Under the pieces are notes generated by a model. It was not told where the DNA came from. It did not search any database and saw only the letters and a program-made list of their open reading frames with translations. From Ramlibacter sp. PS4R-6 (GTDB lineage: Bacteria > Pseudomonadota > Gammaproteobacteria > Burkholderiales > Burkholderiaceae_C): a DNA stretch of 64,000 nt. The stretch is from the NCBI RefSeq assembly GCF_037572775.1, contig NZ_JBBHKA010000001.1, forward strand, positions 2,666,001 through 2,730,000. Direction: 5' to 3'. This document shows, one piece after another, positions 19,392-29,884 of the stretch (positions are counted from its first letter, which is position 1; each line of letters begins with the position of its first letter). A program made the position numbers and the translations under genes.

Positions 19392-19934
19392 ATGGCCGCG
19401 CTCGGCTACTGCGTGTTCGACACCGCCATCGGCGCGTGCGGCATCGCGTGGGGCGAAGGCGCGATCGTCACCTGCCAGTTGCCGGAACGTGACCGTGAAG
19501 GCACGGCGCGGCGCATGCTGCGGCGGCATCCTGATGTGCCCCAGGCCGAGCCGCCCGAGTGGGTGGCGCGCGTGGTCGCGCGGGTCCAGGCCTTGCTGGC
19601 CGGCGCGAAGGACGACCTCGCGGACGTGCCGCTGGACATGCAGGGCGAGCCCGATTTCAACCGGCGCGTGTACGAGGTGGCCCGCGCCATCGCCCCGGGC
19701 CGCACGCTCACGTACGGCGAAGTGGCGCAGCGCATCGGCGAGCCCGGCTCCGCACGCGCGGTCGGCCAGGCGCTGGGCCACAACCCCTTCGCACCCATCG
19801 TGCCGTGCCACCGCGTGCTCGGTGCGGGCAACACGGGCGTGGGCTTCTCGGCGACGGGCGGCGTCGACACCAAGCTGAAGATGCTGGAGATCGAGCGTGC
19901 GCAGCTCGGCGCGCACCCCGGCCTGTTCGACTAG
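19392..19934 (+). CDS. ogt: Methylated-DNA-protein-cysteine methyltransferase
   Basis: This suicide enzyme removes alkyl groups from O6-alkylguanine in DNA onto its own cysteine. It has 180 residues. The acceptor is C139 in IVPCHRVLG; the helix-turn-helix with the arginine finger (SARAVGQALGHNP) precedes it. There is no Ada N-terminal zinc domain, so it is the Ogt type. It is the last gene of the acyl-CoA operon, 7 bases after the GST gene, and shares the bases CTAG with the stop of the convergent membrane-protein gene. Confidence 0.93.
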   Translation: MAALGYCVFDTAIGACGIAWGEGAIVTCQLPERDREGTARRMLRRHPDVPQAEPPEWVARVVARVQALLAGAKDDLADVPLDMQGEPDFNRRVYEVARAIAPGRTLTYGEVAQRIGEPGSARAVGQALGHNPFAPIVPCHRVLGAGNTGVGFSATGGVDTKLKMLEIERAQLGAHPGLFD

Positions 19935-20422
19935 CCCAGGTTCTTGCGGAATTGCGCCCACTGCGCGGCGGCCGCGGCCTTCGCGCGCTGCACGGCCTGC
20001 CAACCGGGCGAGCCCTTCACCTCGGCGATCACGCGGTCCTTCCAGCCTTTCCAGCGCGGGTACCAGCGTGCGAACCACGCCAGCTGCATCAGCGTCGGCT
20101 GCGTCAGTGCGAACAGGCGCGCGACGAGGGCCGTTCCCGCGATCTTGGCTGCCACCAGCACGGCCAGGCCCCAGCCGCCGTGGCCCTGCGCGATGAACCA
20201 CAGCGCGGCGAGCTTGATGGGCACGAGGAGCAGTGCGGGCGCGAAGAAGGCCGCCAGCGCCGCGTAGGGCGGCAGCGCGCGGATGCGCCGCTCGAGCCAC
20301 GCGAAGAAGGGCAGCCGGCCCAGGCGCGCGAGCAGCGCGGCCAGCGGCTCCCATCCCCACTCCTCGAACAGGAGCAGCAGGGCGAAGACCGCGACGAAGA
20401 ACCGGCGGACCAGCGAACGCAT
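19931..20422 (-). CDS. Membrane protein, 163 aa, function unknown
   Basis: I do not recognise this protein. It has an N-terminal hydrophobic helix (LVRRFFVAVFALLLLFEEWGW), then two central spans (YAALAAFFAPALLLVPIKLAALWFI as one long hydrophobic stretch and WGLAVLVAAKIAGTALVARLFA), and a basic, tryptophan-rich cytoplasmic tail (RWYPRWKGWKDRV...). It converges on ogt with stops overlapping in CTAG and lies downstream of the DUF1223 gene on the same strand. Confidence 0.75.
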   Translation of the reverse strand: MRSLVRRFFVAVFALLLLFEEWGWEPLAALLARLGRLPFFAWLERRIRALPPYAALAAFFAPALLLVPIKLAALWFIAQGHGGWGLAVLVAAKIAGTALVARLFALTQPTLMQLAWFARWYPRWKGWKDRVIAEVKGSPGWQAVQRAKAAAAAQWAQFRKNLG

Positions 20423-20432
20423 CCGCCCCAGT

Positions 20433-21164
20433 CTAGCCGCAGGCGAGGCTCAGGGCCTGCAGCGTTCGGCCGTTCCTCGCGTCGTAAACGACGAGGTTGA
20501 CCTGGCGCGCGTGGCCCTTGTCCGGCGGTATCGCGAGCAACGTTAGCTGGGCCGGCCCGCGGCGGTCGCCGGCGGGCACGTACTGCCGCACGACGAAATC
20601 GTGGCGGAGGTACTCGCCGGCGTTTTCGCCGGCCTTCACCTTGCTCGCGTGCCCGTGTTCGGTCACGGTCCAGTAGGCGCCCCATGCGCCGACGCCGTCC
20701 GCCGGCACGACGGCAGCCGCGAATGCGTTGGGAGTGGTCTGCTGCAGGTCGATCGATGCCCGGGCGGGCTCCGCGACGGTGAAGACGCGATCGCTGCGCC
20801 AGTCCTGGCCGTTTCGCACGACCTGCGGCGTGTAGATGTTGGGAAGGCCGTTCCACGAGGCGACCTGCCTCTGGCGTTGCGTGTGCGCCGGGTTCGCGAA
20901 GCGGTCGACCCAGCCGATGTAGTCCCAGTAGCCGACGTGAAAGGCCTGGGCCACGACGCGGCCGCGGGCCGCATCATCCTTCAGTGTGGAAATCCAGCGA
21001 TCGGCCGGCGGGCAGGAACTGCAGCCCTCGGAGGTGTAGAGCTCGATGACGGGGGTCAGCGCTGCCGCGGACTGGGCGCGGCAAGCGGCGGGGGCATCCG
21101 CGGCGATCGCGCTAGCGCCGGCAAGGGCGCAGGCGCCCGCCAGCGCGGCTCGCAAGTCGGTCAT
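20433..21164 (-). CDS. Secreted DUF1223 (thioredoxin-like) protein
   Basis: This is an exported protein of the DUF1223 family, which has a thioredoxin-like fold and no firmly assigned role. I choose ATG 21164 because GGAAGGAGCGCCTG precedes it; an ATG at 21188 has no such site. The 243 residues begin with a signal peptide (ALAGACALAGASAIAADA) and contain the family motif ELYTSEGCSSCPPAD, with the CxxC cysteines at C48 and C51. A periplasmic redox or metal-binding role is plausible. Confidence 0.87.
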   Translation of the reverse strand: MTDLRAALAGACALAGASAIAADAPAACRAQSAAALTPVIELYTSEGCSSCPPADRWISTLKDDAARGRVVAQAFHVGYWDYIGWVDRFANPAHTQRQRQVASWNGLPNIYTPQVVRNGQDWRSDRVFTVAEPARASIDLQQTTPNAFAAAVVPADGVGAWGAYWTVTEHGHASKVKAGENAGEYLRHDFVVRQYVPAGDRRGPAQLTLLAIPPDKGHARQVNLVVYDARNGRTLQALSLACG

Positions 21165-21217
21165 CAGGCGCTCCTTCCGGCTGGACATGCCGGTCAGTCG
21201 CGCCAGGGCGGCAAGGC

Positions 21218-21745
21218 TTACAGCCGCACGCGATCCCGCGGCGGCACGTCATCCAGAGGCAGCGTCGCGTCGGCGCGCGCGACCGGCGCGCGCGCATCCA
21301 GCGCGTCCAGCCGCGCGGCCATCATCTGGTGCATGCGCTCGACCTGCGCGCGCAGCTCCTGGTGGCTTTGCAGCATGCGCTTCTCGAACTCGGTGGCCAT
21401 CACCGTCTCGCGCGTGCGGGTCTCGCGCAGGTGGCTGTCCAGGTGCTGGCGCAGGTCGGTGAAGCGCGAGGCCTCGGCCTTCTCGGCCAGCTCGCGCTGC
21501 GCATGCAAAGCGCGCGTGTGGCGGCGATGGTCGAGCAGGTAGCGCGATTCCTGGATGGCGCTGCTGACCAGGAACACGGTGAGCACGATGGCCATGATCA
21601 CCAGCATGGTCACGCCCACGGGGACGGTTGCGGTGAAGAGCCCGAAGCTGAGCGGTTCCGCCCGGGTGAACTCGGCCCAGTTGAGCGATGCGATGGCCAG
21701 GGTGACCAGCACCGCCACCACGATGAATACGATACGTCCGCGCAT
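21218..21745 (-). CDS. LapA-like membrane protein with coiled coil
   Basis: This 175-residue protein has two N-terminal membrane helices (RIVFIVVAVLVTLAIASLNW and VGVTMLVIMAIVLTVFLVSS) in the arrangement of LapA-domain proteins, then a long charged helix (about residues 70-145) likely to form a coiled coil, and a proline-rich end. The start at ATG 21745 follows AGGAGGCAACCCC. LapA-type proteins assist lipopolysaccharide assembly in some bacteria; whether this copy does is unknown. It is divergent from tex. Confidence 0.72.
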   Translation of the reverse strand: MRGRIVFIVVAVLVTLAIASLNWAEFTRAEPLSFGLFTATVPVGVTMLVIMAIVLTVFLVSSAIQESRYLLDHRRHTRALHAQRELAEKAEASRFTDLRQHLDSHLRETRTRETVMATEFEKRMLQSHQELRAQVERMHQMMAARLDALDARAPVARADATLPLDDVPPRDRVRL

Positions 21746-21887
21746 GGGGTTGCCTCCTGAGGGTAGCCGTTCCATTCTTGAAACGCGGCCGTTGCGCGCC
21801 TGTCAGCGGGGGCCGCTTCCGCCTGTGCGGCCTGTGGCAAACTCGCGCCTCCCCGCGGGGGCGGGACCGGCAGTAACACAGCAAGAC

Positions 21888-24215
<2,328 letters not shown>

Positions 24216-24219
24216 GCAA

Positions 24220-25293
24220 ATGAAGGCACTTCGCATCTACGCCGGCCCGCGCGCGCGGAGCCACGTGGAGCGCAACGGCCTCAACCCGGGCGACGTCGGC
24301 GTCGTCCCCGGCGCGGCGGGCGGCCCCAAGGGCCTGATCCTCGGCCCGCTCGACCGATTCATCTTCGGGGACTGGCTCACGCGGTCGCACCAGCGCGTGG
24401 ATCTCGTGGGCGCATCCATCGGCGCGTGGCGCATGGCGACCGCCTGCCTGAAGGAGCCGATCTCGGGCTTCAGCCGCCTGGAGCGCGACTACATCGCGCA
24501 GGACTACGAGCTGCTGCCCGGCCGCAAGTACCCGCTGCCCTCGCACGTGAGCGAACGGTTCGGCCTGAGCCTGGAGTCGTTCTACGGCGGCCACGTGCTC
24601 GACGTGCTGAACAACCCCCGCTACAAGTTGCACATCGTCGCGTCGCGGGGGCGGCACGTGCTGGGGCGCCAGCACAAGGTGGCCACGCCACTGGGCTATG
24701 CGGGCGCGTTCCTGTCGAACGCGCTGCATCGCCGCGTGATGGGCGCATGGCTGGAACGGGTGGTGTTCTCCACGTCGTCCCGCCTGCCGTTCGACGCCAC
24801 CGACTACCGCACGCGCCAGGTGGAGCTGACGGAGCACAACTTCCAGCCCGCGCTGCAGGCGAGCTGCTCGATCCCGTTCGTGCTGGATGCGGTTCATGAC
24901 ATCCCCGATGCGCCGCCCGGCGCCTATTGGGACGGCGGCATCACCGACTACCACCTGCACCTGGACTACGACAGCGGCGGCCACGGGCCGCTGGTGCTGT
25001 ACCCGCATTTCCAGAAGGCGGTGGTGCCGGGCTGGCTGGACAAGGCCTTCAAGTGGCGCCACGGCGCCACGCATTTCCTGGACAACACCATCGTGCTGGC
25101 GCCCGACCGCGAGTGGGTCGCGAAATTGCCGAACGGGAAACTGCCCGACCGCACGGACTTCCCGCGTTACGGCACGGACCTGAAAGCGCGGGTGACGGCG
25201 TGGAGCACGGCCGCTTCGGCGGCGGCGCAACTGGCGGATGAATTCCAGCAGTGGCTGGACAAGCCCGATGCCTCGCGCATCGAGGCGCTCTGA
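24220..25293 (+). CDS. Patatin-like phospholipase family protein
   Basis: This 357-residue protein has the patatin catalytic dyad: a nucleophile elbow GASIG with S66 and a DGG motif with D238 (YWDGGITDYH). The glycine-rich oxyanion segment lies just ahead of it in VVPGAAGGPKGLIL. Such enzymes hydrolyse acyl esters of phospholipids. There is no signal peptide, so it probably acts inside the cell. It starts 4 bases after tex and ends directly against the convergent alcohol dehydrogenase gene. Confidence 0.85.
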   Translation: MKALRIYAGPRARSHVERNGLNPGDVGVVPGAAGGPKGLILGPLDRFIFGDWLTRSHQRVDLVGASIGAWRMATACLKEPISGFSRLERDYIAQDYELLPGRKYPLPSHVSERFGLSLESFYGGHVLDVLNNPRYKLHIVASRGRHVLGRQHKVATPLGYAGAFLSNALHRRVMGAWLERVVFSTSSRLPFDATDYRTRQVELTEHNFQPALQASCSIPFVLDAVHDIPDAPPGAYWDGGITDYHLHLDYDSGGHGPLVLYPHFQKAVVPGWLDKAFKWRHGATHFLDNTIVLAPDREWVAKLPNGKLPDRTDFPRYGTDLKARVTAWSTAASAAAQLADEFQQWLDKPDASRIEAL

Positions 25294-26430
25294 CTACATC
25301 GACGCTTCGAGCATCTCGCGGTACTCCTGCGGCGTCGCGAGGCGCGGGTTGGTCTTGTGGCAGTGGTCCGCGAGGGCGCCCTTGATGATGGCGTCGAACT
25401 GGCTGCGCTGCACGCCCATCTCGGCCAAGCCAGCCGGCAGGCCCAGGCGCTTGTTCATGTCCTTGATCGCCTCCGGAATGTCGCCGGCCGACTTCAGGCC
25501 CATCGCATGCGCCATGCGTTCCAGGCGCCGGTCCTTCTTCACCGACTCCGCGGCTGCATTGAAGGTGACCACCGCCGGCAGGAACATCGCGTTCAAGGTG
25601 CCGTGGTGCAGCCGCGGGTCGACGCCGCCGAGGCTGTGGCTGAGCGAATGCACGCAGCCTAGGCCCTTCTGGAAGGCCATCGCGCCTTGCATCGAGGCGC
25701 TCATCAGGTTGAAGCGCGCTTCGCGGTCCTGGCCGTTCTTCGTCGCGCGCTCGATGTTGGCCCAGCCGCGCTCCAGGCCGTCCAGTGCGATGCCGTCGGC
25801 GGGCGGGTTGATCGCGGCGGACATGAAGGTCTCCATGCAATGCGCGATGGCGTCCATGCCGGTGGCGGCCGTGAGCTTGGAGGGCAGGCCGAACGTGAGC
25901 TCGGGGTCGCAGATGGCGGCCTTCGGCACGATGTTCCAGGAGTGGAAGCCCAGCTTGCGGTGGTCGTCCACGATGATGATGGCCCCGCGCGCGACCTCGC
26001 TACCGGTGCCGCTGGTGGTGGGTACGGCGATCAACGGCGCCGCCTTGTCGGTGATCAGGCCCGAGCCGCCTTCGATGGTGGCGTAGCGCGTCAGCGGACC
26101 CTCATGCGTCGCCGCGATGGCGACGCCCTTCGCGCAGTCGATGGCCGAACCGCCGCCCACGGCGATGAGGCCATCGCATTGGTTGGCCTTGTAGACCTCC
26201 ACGGCCGCCAGCACCGCGGCTTCCGTGGGGTTGGACGGCGTCTGGTCATAGACGGCAATGGGGAAGCCGGGCAGGGCGTCGATGGCCTTCTGCAGGACAC
26301 CCGCCGCCTTCACCCCCGGGTCGGTGACGATGAGCGGGCGTTGGATGCCGATGCGCTCGCATTCCTGCTTGAGCAGCTTCACCGCGCCGAAATCGAGCTG
26401 GACCTGGGTGACGTAGTAGATGAAGGCCAT
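25294..26430 (-). CDS. Iron-containing alcohol dehydrogenase
   Basis: This is a group III, Fe-dependent alcohol dehydrogenase of 378 residues. The NAD-binding GGGSAIDCAKG and the SGTGSEV motif are intact, and histidines for the metal lie in MDAIAHCMETF, SLSHSLGGV and PRLHHGTLNA. ATG 26430 (MAFIYYVTQVQLDFG) fits the usual N-terminus, but no strong ribosome site precedes it. The start lies only 18 bases from the start of the divergent esterase gene. Confidence 0.92.
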   Translation of the reverse strand: MAFIYYVTQVQLDFGAVKLLKQECERIGIQRPLIVTDPGVKAAGVLQKAIDALPGFPIAVYDQTPSNPTEAAVLAAVEVYKANQCDGLIAVGGGSAIDCAKGVAIAATHEGPLTRYATIEGGSGLITDKAAPLIAVPTTSGTGSEVARGAIIIVDDHRKLGFHSWNIVPKAAICDPELTFGLPSKLTAATGMDAIAHCMETFMSAAINPPADGIALDGLERGWANIERATKNGQDREARFNLMSASMQGAMAFQKGLGCVHSLSHSLGGVDPRLHHGTLNAMFLPAVVTFNAAAESVKKDRRLERMAHAMGLKSAGDIPEAIKDMNKRLGLPAGLAEMGVQRSQFDAIIKGALADHCHKTNPRLATPQEYREMLEASM

Positions 26431-26448
26431 GGCCGATACTGTAGCGCG

Positions 26449-27405
26449 ATGCCCGAGACCTTTCTGCCCGAATTTCCCGAGCTGACGCCCGCGATGCGCT
26501 CGGTGCTGGAACGCATGCACCGCGCACCCTACCCGCCCGTCTACGAGCTGCCGGCGCGCCAGGCCAAGGCGTCCTACGAGCTGGGCGCCGGCGTGCTGGA
26601 GGTGCCCAAGGCCGAGCTGGCGCGCGTCGAGGACTTCACGATCCCCGCGCGCGACGGCTTCGCGATCCCGGCGCGGCTGTACGCGCCCGCGCAGGGGAAG
26701 ATGCCGCTGCTGGTGTATTTCCACGGGGGTGGCTTCACCATCGGCAGCGTGGCGTCGCACGACATCCTGTGCCGGGAGCTCGCCCGCCTGGCCCCGTGCG
26801 CGGTGATCTCGGTGGGCTACCGCCTGGCGCCGGAACACAAGTTCCCGACGGCGTTCGACGATGCGTGGGATGCGCTGCGGTGGATCGCGAAGGGCAGCGC
26901 CAGCCATGGCGGTGTGCCTTCGCGCCTGGCCGTGGGTGGCGACAGCGCGGGCGGGACGCTCGCGGCGTACTGCGCGATCGAAGCGCGTGACACCGGTTTA
27001 CCGCTCGCCCTGCAGCTACTGTTCTATCCGGGCACCGCACCGGACACGTCGGCCCCGTCGCACCGCCGCTTCGCGCGCGGCCTGGTGCTGGAGCAGAAAC
27101 ACATCGACTGGTTCTTCGACCAGTTCATCCCGCGCGAGCTGCGCGGCGACTGGCGTTTCGCACCGCTGAACGCCGACGATGTCGAAGGCGTGGCGCCGGC
27201 GTGGTTCGGCCTGGCCGAATGCGACCCGCTGGTCGACGATGGCATCGCCTACGCGGATAAACTGCGCCTCGCGGGCGTGCCGGTGGACATCGAGATCTAC
27301 CGGGGCGTCACCCACGAATTCATCAAGATGGGCCGTGCCATCCGCGAGGCGCGCCAGGCGCACGCCGATGCGGCGAAGGCCCTCGCCGGAGCATTCCACG
27401 CATGA
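26449..27405 (+). CDS. Alpha/beta hydrolase, hormone-sensitive lipase (HSL) type esterase
   Basis: This 318-residue enzyme has the complete HSL-family set: HGGG (residues 92-95) for the oxyanion hole, nucleophile S166 in GDSAGG, D259 in ECDPL, and H289 in GVTHEF. It hydrolyses short or medium-chain esters; no signal peptide is present. Its last four bases are the ATGA that starts the following thioesterase-acetyltransferase gene, so the two are translationally coupled. Confidence 0.92.
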   Translation: MPETFLPEFPELTPAMRSVLERMHRAPYPPVYELPARQAKASYELGAGVLEVPKAELARVEDFTIPARDGFAIPARLYAPAQGKMPLLVYFHGGGFTIGSVASHDILCRELARLAPCAVISVGYRLAPEHKFPTAFDDAWDALRWIAKGSASHGGVPSRLAVGGDSAGGTLAAYCAIEARDTGLPLALQLLFYPGTAPDTSAPSHRRFARGLVLEQKHIDWFFDQFIPRELRGDWRFAPLNADDVEGVAPAWFGLAECDPLVDDGIAYADKLRLAGVPVDIEIYRGVTHEFIKMGRAIREARQAHADAAKALAGAFHA

Positions 27406-28265
27406 AGAGAAGCGACTTCCGATTCTTCCACCGCCTGCGCGTGCGCTGGGCCGAAGTGGACATGCAGAAGATCGTGTTCAACGCGCACTACCTGATGTAC
27501 TTCGACACCGCGGTGGCCGACTACTGGCGCGCGCTCGCCTTGCCGTACGAGGAGGCGATGCATTCGCTGGGCGGCGACATCTACGCGAAGAAGGCGACGG
27601 TGGAATTCCATGCATCCGCGCGGATGGACGAGCGCCTGGAGGTGGGCGTGAAGTGCTCGAAGATCGGCAACTCCTCGATGGTGTTCACCGGCGCGATCTT
27701 CCGCGACAACGACCTGCTGATCACCTGCGAACTGCTCTACGTCTTTGCCGACCCGGCCACGCAGAAGTCGAAACCGGTGCCACAGGCGCTGCGGCAGGTG
27801 CTGGAAGGCTACGAGGCGGGCGAGCCCGTGTTCGAGGTGCGGGTCGGCCCGTGGAGCGAATTGCGTGACCCGGCGCGGCGCATCCGCACCGAAGTCTTCG
27901 TCGACGAGCAGAAGGTGCCGCTGGAGATGGAGTGGGACGAGGCCGACGACACGGCGCTCCATGCGGTGGCCTTCAACCGCCTCGGCCAGGCGGTGGCGAC
28001 GGGGCGTTTGCTGCCTGCGGACAAGGGCTCGGCCAAGATCGGCCGCGTTGCCACCCACAAGGTGCTGCGCGGCTCGGGCGTGGGCCGCGCGGTGATGGAC
28101 GCGCTGATGGGGGCGGCCCGCAAGCGCGGTGACCGCGAGATCGTGCTGCACGCGCAGCGCACGGCGGAGTCGTTCTACCTCGGCCTGGGCTTCGCGCCCC
28201 GCGGCGACGAATTCGAGGAAGCGGGCATCCCGCACATCGAGATGGCGCGGCCCCTGGCGAAGTGA
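27402..28265 (+). CDS. Fusion of hotdog acyl-CoA thioesterase and GNAT acetyltransferase
   Basis: Two domains form one 287-residue chain. Residues 1-135 are a YbgC/FadM-type 4HBT thioesterase: VRWAEVDMQKIVFNAHYLMYFD carries the catalytic aspartate D20 (the usual D...V...NAHY arrangement), followed by the SLGGDIYAKKATVEFH strand region. Residues 145-286 are an ElaA-like GNAT domain: EVFVDEQKVPLEME, ADDTALHAVA, and the acetyl-CoA-binding loop VLRGSGVGRAVM, ending FYLGLGFAPRG. The linker is short and there is no frame disruption. The fusion implies that both activities act on related CoA compounds. It overlaps the genes on both sides (ATGA and GTGA). Confidence 0.88.
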   Translation: MKRSDFRFFHRLRVRWAEVDMQKIVFNAHYLMYFDTAVADYWRALALPYEEAMHSLGGDIYAKKATVEFHASARMDERLEVGVKCSKIGNSSMVFTGAIFRDNDLLITCELLYVFADPATQKSKPVPQALRQVLEGYEAGEPVFEVRVGPWSELRDPARRIRTEVFVDEQKVPLEMEWDEADDTALHAVAFNRLGQAVATGRLLPADKGSAKIGRVATHKVLRGSGVGRAVMDALMGAARKRGDREIVLHAQRTAESFYLGLGFAPRGDEFEEAGIPHIEMARPLAK

Positions 28266-29884
28266 AATCCGATCGCGGCACCGTCGTGGCGGCGCTGCTC
28301 GCCGCGGCGATCGCCGCGGCGGCATCCCTGGGCGTCACGCACGAGGGGATGTTGCAGGACACGTTCAAGTCGGCCGTCGTCGCCTGCGGTGCCTTGCTGG
28401 CCGCGCTCGTGTTCGTGTGGCCACGCAGCGAGGCGCCGCTCATCCTGCGCTGGCATCCGGTGCTGCTCTTGCCGTTGCTGCTGGCCGCCTATGCATTCGC
28501 CAGCATGGCTTGGGCACATCCGTGGCTCGCCGGTGTCGAAACAGTCCGCTGGCTGGTGGTGGCGCTGCTCGCGTGCGTCGCGCTGCAAGTCCTTCACGAT
28601 GAGGCAAGGCGCGCAGTGGTGGCACGGGGAGTGGCGCTGGGCGCGACCGTGGCGTCGCTCTGGGTCGTCCTGCAGTTCTTCTTCGGGCTCGAGCTGTTCC
28701 CGCAGGGCGCACGCCCGGCGTCCACCTTCGTCAACCGCAATTTCTTCGCCGAGTTCGCGGTATGTGCATTGCCGTGGTTCGCATGGCTCGTGGTGCGCGA
28801 GCGCCGCCGGGGCAATCGAATCCTGATCGCGCTCGCGGCAGGGGTGGTGGTGCTGGCGATTGGCATGACGGGCGCGCGCGCGGCGCTCGTCGCGCTGGGG
28901 CTGCTGCTGGCCTCGGCGCTGCTGGCGCGGCCCACGCGGTCGTGGGTCCTCGTCGCGCTGCTGCCCTTCGTCCTGCTCGGCACCGTGCCGACGGGCGATG
29001 CGCGCATCGCCGCGGAGCAGCGCGGCGACACCGCCATCGCGCGGGTCTTCACGCGTGGGGCGGCGATCGCGTCGCGGGACGAGGCGACGACTATGCGTCT
29101 GGACATGTGGGCTGCGACCGCGCGAACCATCGCGGACCATCCGCTCGCCGGCGTCGGCGCGGGGTCATGGGAGCACGAGGCCGATTACTTTGCGCACAAC
29201 GAATTCCTGCAGCTCGTGGCGGAGTACGGCATCGTGGGCTGGCTGTTCCTCGCCGCATTGGTGACCTGGCTTGTGCGTGAAGTCCGCACGGTCGATGCAT
29301 GGCGCGCTGCGCTCCTGGCCAGCCTCGGCGCGCTGTTAGTCGTCAGTGCCGCGGGTTTCCCATGGCACCTGGCCGCGACCGGCGCGATGTTCGCGCTAGG
29401 CCTCGGCGGCCTCGCGCTTCCGCGTGGCGAGATATCGCTGTCGCGGCGCTCCAGCATTGCCACGTCCGCGGTGATCGTCGTTGCTCTCGTGCTCGCCGCC
29501 TACGCCACGGTCACCGCCGCCCGCGCGGAATCCCGCCTCGCCCGCGCCGCGCGCATCGCCCTCGAGATCGGCGGCACCTCGAACCCGAACGACGTTCGCT
29601 GGCTGCCCGCGAAGTCCGAGATGCTGCGGCTGGCCGACGAAGGCATGCGCCTGCATCCGCACGAGCGGCTGATGACGCCCCTGGTGGCCGACGAGCTGGG
29701 GCGTTGGGGCGACTGGCCCAACGCGATCCGCATCTGGGAGCATGTGCTGCGTTCGCACCCGAACGTCGCCCCCATGCTGGCCAACGTCGCGCGCGGCTAC
29801 ACGGCGATCGGCCGCCCGGACCTCGCCGCCCCGTATGCCGAGCGGGCGCGGCTTCTGCGTCAGATGTCGTCGAGCAAGGGATAG
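28262..29884 (+). CDS. O-antigen ligase/polymerase (Wzy_C) family membrane protein with TPR tail
   Basis: This 540-residue inner-membrane protein starts at GTG 28262, overlapping the previous stop. It has about ten hydrophobic helices; the periplasmic motif RPASTFVNRNFFAEF is characteristic of Wzy_C ligases, which move sugar chains from lipid carriers onto lipid A or pilin. The last 90 residues form TPR-like helices (WLPAKSEMLRLADEGMRLHP..., AIRIWEHVLRSHPNVAPM...). No other glycan genes lie near, so the acceptor is unknown; a PglL-like pilin ligase is possible. Its 3' end overlaps the convergent ygfZ gene by 25 bases. Confidence 0.8.
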   Translation: MKSDRGTVVAALLAAAIAAAASLGVTHEGMLQDTFKSAVVACGALLAALVFVWPRSEAPLILRWHPVLLLPLLLAAYAFASMAWAHPWLAGVETVRWLVVALLACVALQVLHDEARRAVVARGVALGATVASLWVVLQFFFGLELFPQGARPASTFVNRNFFAEFAVCALPWFAWLVVRERRRGNRILIALAAGVVVLAIGMTGARAALVALGLLLASALLARPTRSWVLVALLPFVLLGTVPTGDARIAAEQRGDTAIARVFTRGAAIASRDEATTMRLDMWAATARTIADHPLAGVGAGSWEHEADYFAHNEFLQLVAEYGIVGWLFLAALVTWLVREVRTVDAWRAALLASLGALLVVSAAGFPWHLAATGAMFALGLGGLALPRGEISLSRRSSIATSAVIVVALVLAAYATVTAARAESRLARAARIALEIGGTSNPNDVRWLPAKSEMLRLADEGMRLHPHERLMTPLVADELGRWGDWPNAIRIWEHVLRSHPNVAPMLANVARGYTAIGRPDLAAPYAERARLLRQMSSSKG

